DNA of 64,000 nt from Aureliella helgolandensis (GTDB lineage: Bacteria; Planctomycetota; Planctomycetia; Pirellulales; Pirellulaceae): assembly GCF_007752135.1 (NCBI RefSeq), contig NZ_CP036298.1:4216001-4280000 (forward strand), read 5' to 3'. Position 1 is the first letter of the stretch, and each line of letters begins with the position of its first letter. Under the pieces are notes generated by a model. It did not search any database, was not told the origin of the DNA, and saw only the letters and a list, made by a program, of their open reading frames with translations. Of the stretch, positions 59,859 through 64,000 are shown piece after piece. Made by a program: the position numbers and the translations under genes.

Positions 59859-61781
59859 ATGAACGACCTTGCCACGCCCTCCGAGACTCAGCCCAGTGGT
59901 GGTGAGTCAACTGATGTAAATCGACTCGAACTGACGCCACGCGTTATTGTCCTGGGACTGCTTCTATCGGTCGTGATGGGTGCGGCCAATGTTTACGTGG
60001 GGCTGAAGGCCGGGATGACCGTCTCCGCTTCGATCCCAGCGGCTGTCATGGCCATGCTGCTGTTCAAGTTGCTCTTTCGGCAATCCAGTATCTTGGAAGC
60101 CAACCAAGTACAGACGGCTGCATCTGCGGGCGAATCGCTGGCGGCCGGAATTATCTTTACGATGCCAGCCATGATCATGATTGGTTATTGGCAGACCTTC
60201 GATTTCTGGACGGTCTCCCTGGTTGCCTTAACCGGCGGACTGCTGGGCATTCTGTTCATGATCCCCATGCGCAAAGTCTTCGTGATCGACAATCCCGATT
60301 TGACGTATCCTGAAGGGGTTGCTTGCGCGGCGGTACTGAAGGCCGGGGCAGCGGACAAGGCGGAGTCCAACGCTGGGTTCAGCCTCATTGCAGGCGGAAT
60401 TCTTGGCGTCATTTTCAAGCTGGCGGCCGGCTTCTTCGACGTCGTCAGCGAATCGTTGCAGACGGCGACCGCGACCGCCTCACGCATCTTCTATTTTGGG
60501 GGCGACCTCTCTCCCATGCTCGTGGCGGTCGGATTCATCGTCCGACTCAATGTCGCGTTGCTGATCTTTCTCGGAGGCGCTATTTCCTGGTTGATCGCGA
60601 TTCCGTTGTATGGACACGCGGATCTGTTCGAGACTCCCCTGGACGGTGCATGGGATATCTGGAGCAATCAAATTCGTTACGTGGGGGTCGGCGCGATGGT
60701 CGTAGGTGGATTCAGTTCGCTCATCACAGTGCGCAAGGGACTGCTGGCAGCAGTCACCGAGTTGTGGAGCGGGATATCCCGGCCGAAGGAGTCGCAGACC
60801 AATTTGCAACGCGATATTCCCTCTGCCGTGGTGCTGGTTCTGGGGATTGCCTGCATCGTGATGCTAGCCGCCATCAATTATCGGTTTACCGGTGGGATCG
60901 GCATCACCGCTCTAGCGACCGTGGTGATGTTGGTCATGGGGTTCTTCTTCACCGCCGTGGCGAGCTACATCGTTGGACTCGTCGGCAACTCGAACAGCCC
61001 CGTTTCCGGGATGACCATCACCTCGGTGCTGGTCGCTGGTGGCTTGCTGTATTTGTTCAATTACTCAGGTATGGAGGCGATGGTCGCCACTCTCGGCATC
61101 GCGGCCATCGTATGTTGCATTGCGTGCACCAGCGGCGACGTGTGCAATGACTTGAAAACAGGTTCGCTCGTCGGTGCTGCACCGTTTCGACAACAGATCA
61201 TGCAGATTTTGGGAGTGCTTGTGGCTGCGTTTGTGATGGCTCCCATCCTGACTTTGCTGCACAACAATACGGAAGGTGGGATTGGTGGTTCACTATTGCC
61301 CGCACCTCAAGCCAGTCTGTTTGCGGCCTTGGCCAAGAGCTTTTCGGGCGAGGGGACGCTTCCGTGGGGTATGATTCGCAACGGTGCGGTCATCGGATTC
61401 GCTATCTTGATCATTGACGCTTTTCTCAAGCAGCGAAAAGCCGCTTTCCGCATGCACCTCATGCCTATTGCGGTAGGTATGTATCTTCCCTTTGGATTGG
61501 CCACACCAATTCTCATTGGTGGGTTGATCGCCCATCTCTACTCGCGTCGAGCTCCAAAATCCGAACACGACCACGTATTGCATCGTGGCGTTTTGTTCTC
61601 ATCGGGAGTTATCGCAGGCGAGGCGTTAACGGCAGTCGGCATCGCCTGTTGGGCGGCTATGGAGCTGAGTTCCCTGAAGATCCCCTTACCTGCACCGATC
61701 GTCACCGCGCTATCGCTAGCTGCCGCAGTCGCAATTGTCGCCTGTTTCGCTATCTTCGCAAAACCAGCGCAAGAAGAATAG
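59859..61781 (+). CDS. Oligopeptide transporter, OPT family
   Basis: 640 aa with about 14-16 hydrophobic segments. The first (VIVLGLLLSVVMGAANVYVG) is followed by LKAGMTVSASIPAAVMAM and QTAASAGESLAAGIIFTMPA, the typical OPT opening, with NPDLTYPEGVACAAVLKAG and VGNSNSPVSGMTITS later. Prokaryotic OPT proteins take up small peptides or metal chelates, driven by protons, at the inner membrane. It may be read with the glcD-like gene upstream, although hairpins lie between them. Confidence 0.95.
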   Translation: MNDLATPSETQPSGGESTDVNRLELTPRVIVLGLLLSVVMGAANVYVGLKAGMTVSASIPAAVMAMLLFKLLFRQSSILEANQVQTAASAGESLAAGIIFTMPAMIMIGYWQTFDFWTVSLVALTGGLLGILFMIPMRKVFVIDNPDLTYPEGVACAAVLKAGAADKAESNAGFSLIAGGILGVIFKLAAGFFDVVSESLQTATATASRIFYFGGDLSPMLVAVGFIVRLNVALLIFLGGAISWLIAIPLYGHADLFETPLDGAWDIWSNQIRYVGVGAMVVGGFSSLITVRKGLLAAVTELWSGISRPKESQTNLQRDIPSAVVLVLGIACIVMLAAINYRFTGGIGITALATVVMLVMGFFFTAVASYIVGLVGNSNSPVSGMTITSVLVAGGLLYLFNYSGMEAMVATLGIAAIVCCIACTSGDVCNDLKTGSLVGAAPFRQQIMQILGVLVAAFVMAPILTLLHNNTEGGIGGSLLPAPQASLFAALAKSFSGEGTLPWGMIRNGAVIGFAILIIDAFLKQRKAAFRMHLMPIAVGMYLPFGLATPILIGGLIAHLYSRRAPKSEHDHVLHRGVLFSSGVIAGEALTAVGIACWAAMELSSLKIPLPAPIVTALSLAAAVAIVACFAIFAKPAQEE

Positions 61782-61947
61782 CCAAGCGGTGATGCGTGGA
61801 GTTGGGGGCGTGACTATTGAGGAGATTGGCGGTTCGGGCGAGGCAACGGAGGGAGGTTTCGCGGTCCGGGGAACCGTGCTACGAGAGTGGGGGCTCTAGA
61901 GTTCGTCTGGAACCCACGGCAATGGTATCCAAGGGCGACGGGGAGCT

Positions 61948-62577
61948 TCACACGACCAAATTTAGAAAGCTGCCCGGGGCGCCCAATTCCCCTTTCAAGG
62001 CGGCGCGGAACTCCTCTAGATCAATACCGCTTTCCTCAAGGAGCCTGATGGCTTCTTCACGGCGACTGGTAAAAACAAACTCGTCTCCTTCCAGCTCAGC
62101 TCCACTGGTCTCGTCCGTCTCGCTGGTCTGTCCGGTCAGCTTCGCCAACAACTCCGGTACCAACTCGAGGATCTCCTCCTCGCTCATATGCGTTGCTCGT
62201 AACGCGGATTCTATGGATCCACCTGAATCCAATTCGAATTGGCGGGCCTGAGATTCCGTCTCCGATTCTCGGGCTGCTGGTGTTGAGTCTTCTCGAACCG
62301 CTGCGACTCCCAGCTCCCTTCGAGCGGGATCGATTTCCTCGGATGCTTGCAATCCGTGGACGGAATCAAGAATGGACGACTTGTCGGCGTAACCTCGCGG
62401 AGCCAGACCGCTCCCGATCAGCTCGTAATCTTCCCCCTGCCGCAACAGTTCTACCGCCCGAGAATCATCCACGCCAGAATGCTGCAGAGCGCGCGCTACA
62501 GCCACATCTTGCTGCTGGTGCGGTTCGGAACCGATAGCTTGAACTGCCACAAACGTCGAGTTCGATGAAACGTTCAC
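61948..62577 (-). CDS. Acidic hypothetical protein
   Basis: 209 aa, start ATG 62577. The N-terminal ~50 residues look helical (VAVARALQHSGVDDSRAVEL, then LRQGEDYELI). The centre is Ser/Glu-rich and probably disordered (AAREDSTPAARESETES is similar in style). The C-terminus has helical acidic segments (EEEILELVPELLAKLTGQ and SRREEAIRLLEESGIDLEEF). No signal peptide, membrane segment or family is recognised. The frame is long and clean for this region, but its reality rests on that only. Confidence 0.55.
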   Translation of the reverse strand: MNVSSNSTFVAVQAIGSEPHQQQDVAVARALQHSGVDDSRAVELLRQGEDYELIGSGLAPRGYADKSSILDSVHGLQASEEIDPARRELGVAAVREDSTPAARESETESQARQFELDSGGSIESALRATHMSEEEILELVPELLAKLTGQTSETDETSGAELEGDEFVFTSRREEAIRLLEESGIDLEEFRAALKGELGAPGSFLNLVV

Positions 62578-63166
62578 GATGTTCTGCCCTCTCTGAGAAA
62601 GTTAACAGAATGATTCGAGTCGGAACACGCCCTCCCCAGGTAGATAAGGGAAGAGATGTCACCAGCGCGCAGTCCCAATGGGGGTCTGCGATATCGGGGG
62701 AGATTCTCAATCGGTAGCGCGTGACGGATGGTACATGGGGTGCATCAAGGCATGCTGAGAACGTGCTGCGAGCGGTTGTGAACCGTCGGGGCAACCCACT
62801 GTAGGACGCGTCCAATAGGTTCTCTACCTTGAAAGGCGGCCTGAGGCTCCAAGCAAAGCCGCCTATTGGGACGATTTCACGCGTCTTGCAATCCGGCCGG
62901 TTCGAATTGTAGGGGTTGCGGCAATTCTGCGGCCCAGTAATCTGCCAAGACAGGCGAGTTGGTGCTACCATGTGCGTTGCCCGAGCGTTCGAAGTGAGTA
63001 ACACAGGCGACTTTCTTGTAGGCGACCATTCAACCGCATGGTGTTGCGTCCATAGGAGTACTGGTCGAGTTTTCTAAAACTGTCGCTCCTCTGAACGGAA
63101 CCATTCACTCATGCGTATCCAGGAACAGTCGGCTCAACCACCGACTCGATCTAATGGGAGTCGATT
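62578..63166. other. Divergent intergenic region
   Basis: About 590 bases between the leftward acidic hypothetical gene and the rightward MMPL gene. No gene or clear repeat was recognised; both promoters are expected here. Confidence 0.4.
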
Positions 63167-64000
63167 TTGGTACGAGCAGGCTGGTATAAACTATTTTTAA
63201 GCCGACTGGTAACACGGCATTGGGCTGTCGTCATCGGGTGCTGGCTGGCCGTGGCTGTCTTGCTGCAGGTCGTCGCTCCGCGATGGAGTGATATCGCAGC
63301 AGATGGTGACTTGGCGTTCCTGCCCGGCAGTGTACCGAGTGCAATTGGACAAGCCGCTCTCGAAGATGCGTTTCCTGGTTCCCAAGCCAGGAGCCAGATG
63401 ATCATGGTGTTTGCCAATCGGAGCGAGCCGTTGGCCAATGCCGATGTCGCCCTCGCCCTGGATATCACCCGCCGCCTCCATTGGATTGCGGCAGAAGCGG
63501 CCTGGTTGACTCTCCAGGAGCATTGGGCCGATCCCGCCGTGTCGGATGCGGTTTCAATTGAATCGCTGGGAGCCGAGCTGAGTGCACCCAATGCACCGCC
63601 CGCGGCGGACCTGCAAGTCGTTGCCTTGCGTGATTCGGTACTGATCGACATCGTGCGCGACAACTTGACGGAAGCTATTGAGATAGAGGAATCGCTCTCT
63701 CGTTTTTGGGGCAAAACCAAACCAGACATCCCGTTCAAGAGATTGCCCAATGCCTATTTGTTGCGGGGCGAGCTGCTGACGAGAACGGGAACCGAGCCGG
63801 AATTGGCTCAACAAGATTTAGATACTGCAAGCTTGATGCGCGAGCAGGGAACGCCGGTTCTGGATGCGACTCTACCGAATTGGGCGAGCAGCGCACGCGA
63901 TGTTTGGTCTTGGCGGAATGCGGTGGTGGGCCACAAGCTGGGCGCGAACGAGAAACATGCGAGGCTGGTGACTATCCAGCTCCGAACCGACTTTACCGCG
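63167..64000 (+). CDS. MMPL/RND-type transporter, 3' end outside the window
   Basis: The frame opens at TTG 63167 with GGAG six bases upstream and stays open to the last base (278 codons). A nearby ATG at 63154 is in another frame, and this frame has a TAA at 63152-63154, so TTG is the best start. The opening is typical of MMPL proteins: YKLFLSRLVTRHWAVVIGCW, the first membrane helix, then DLAFLPGSVPSAIGQAALED and AFPGSQARSQMIMVFANRS, as in the periplasmic domain. The family exports lipids or hydrophobic compounds. The remainder lies outside the window. Confidence 0.88.
   Translation, partial: MVRAGWYKLFLSRLVTRHWAVVIGCWLAVAVLLQVVAPRWSDIAADGDLAFLPGSVPSAIGQAALEDAFPGSQARSQMIMVFANRSEPLANADVALALDITRRLHWIAAEAAWLTLQEHWADPAVSDAVSIESLGAELSAPNAPPAADLQVVALRDSVLIDIVRDNLTEAIEIEESLSRFWGKTKPDIPFKRLPNAYLLRGELLTRTGTEPELAQQDLDTASLMREQGTPVLDATLPNWASSARDVWSWRNAVVGHKLGANEKHARLVTIQLRTDFTA

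Noticed and set aside
60323-61150. 275-codon plus-strand open frame within the OPT gene
   Set aside because: Out-of-frame Arg/Gly-rich shadow of a clear membrane transporter.
62890-62920. tRNA-like 'ggttcgaatt' stretch
   Set aside because: No acceptor or anticodon stems could be formed around it.

Overview
This window most likely comes from a planctomycete of the Pirellulaceae type (Rhodopirellula-like). The evidence is a DUF1559 prepilin-like protein paired with a small carboxypeptidase-regulatory-like lipoprotein, a PEP-CTERM protein, two giant extracellular proteins with Arg-rich N-termini followed by an LEDRRLL / LEARELM type motif, Calx-beta, PKD and dockerin-like modules, wide gene spacing, and many ordinary enzymes carrying signal peptides. 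I saw no tRNA, rRNA, CRISPR array or complete insertion sequence.

Layout. 1-4.2 kb: the 3' part of a YHYH-domain protein, a small orphan protein, and a leftward SDR / truncated CMD (AhpD-like) / cupin group. 4.8-17.1 kb: one leftward gene for a 4077-aa surface or secreted protein (hemagglutinin-like repeats, Calx-beta, PKD, EF-hand loops, RTX-like C-terminus). 17.3-24.1 kb: a decayed zone with a comM fragment and a DUF1214 fragment, followed by intact DUF1254/DUF1214, Sel1-repeat and comM genes. 24.4-34.1 kb: a CelD-type acetyltransferase, then a long leftward set (Fe-alcohol dehydrogenase, beta-propeller, HemW-like radical SAM, GcvH-like protein, ferredoxin protein, ACP, FabI), then a rightward DapA-like aldolase. 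34.3-38.4 kb: a large conserved protein of unknown function, an M42 peptidase and a secreted dienelactone hydrolase. 38.5-38.9 kb: tandem 177-bp repeats. 39.2-46.4 kb: DUF1559 protein, lipoprotein and a 1783-aa modular surface protein. 47.4-50.6 kb: a 2OG-Fe(II) oxygenase, a sulfotransferase-like protein and a PEP-CTERM protein. 51.2-64 kb: COX3-like and LarA-like pair, YjdM, DCC and SOUL pair, GNAT, phosphoesterase, GlcD, OPT transporter, an acidic unknown protein, and the start of an MMPL/RND transporter.

The strongest candidate for an undescribed system is the leftward operon at about 27.3-32.7 kb. A radical SAM enzyme, a GcvH-like protein with the lipoyl-lysine context, and a long fusion protein with two ferredoxin-type cysteine motifs are translationally coupled (4-nt and 8-nt overlaps) behind an Fe-ADH and a secreted beta-propeller. 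An ACP and FabI follow on the same strand. The other notable signals are paired gene decay (one decayed and one intact copy each of comM and DUF1254/1214), a CMD gene broken just where its catalytic CxxC would be expected, the internal architecture of the two giant proteins, and a 177-bp repeat family present both in tandem and as a distant inverted copy.

All family assignments are from motif recognition by eye. No database search was run.
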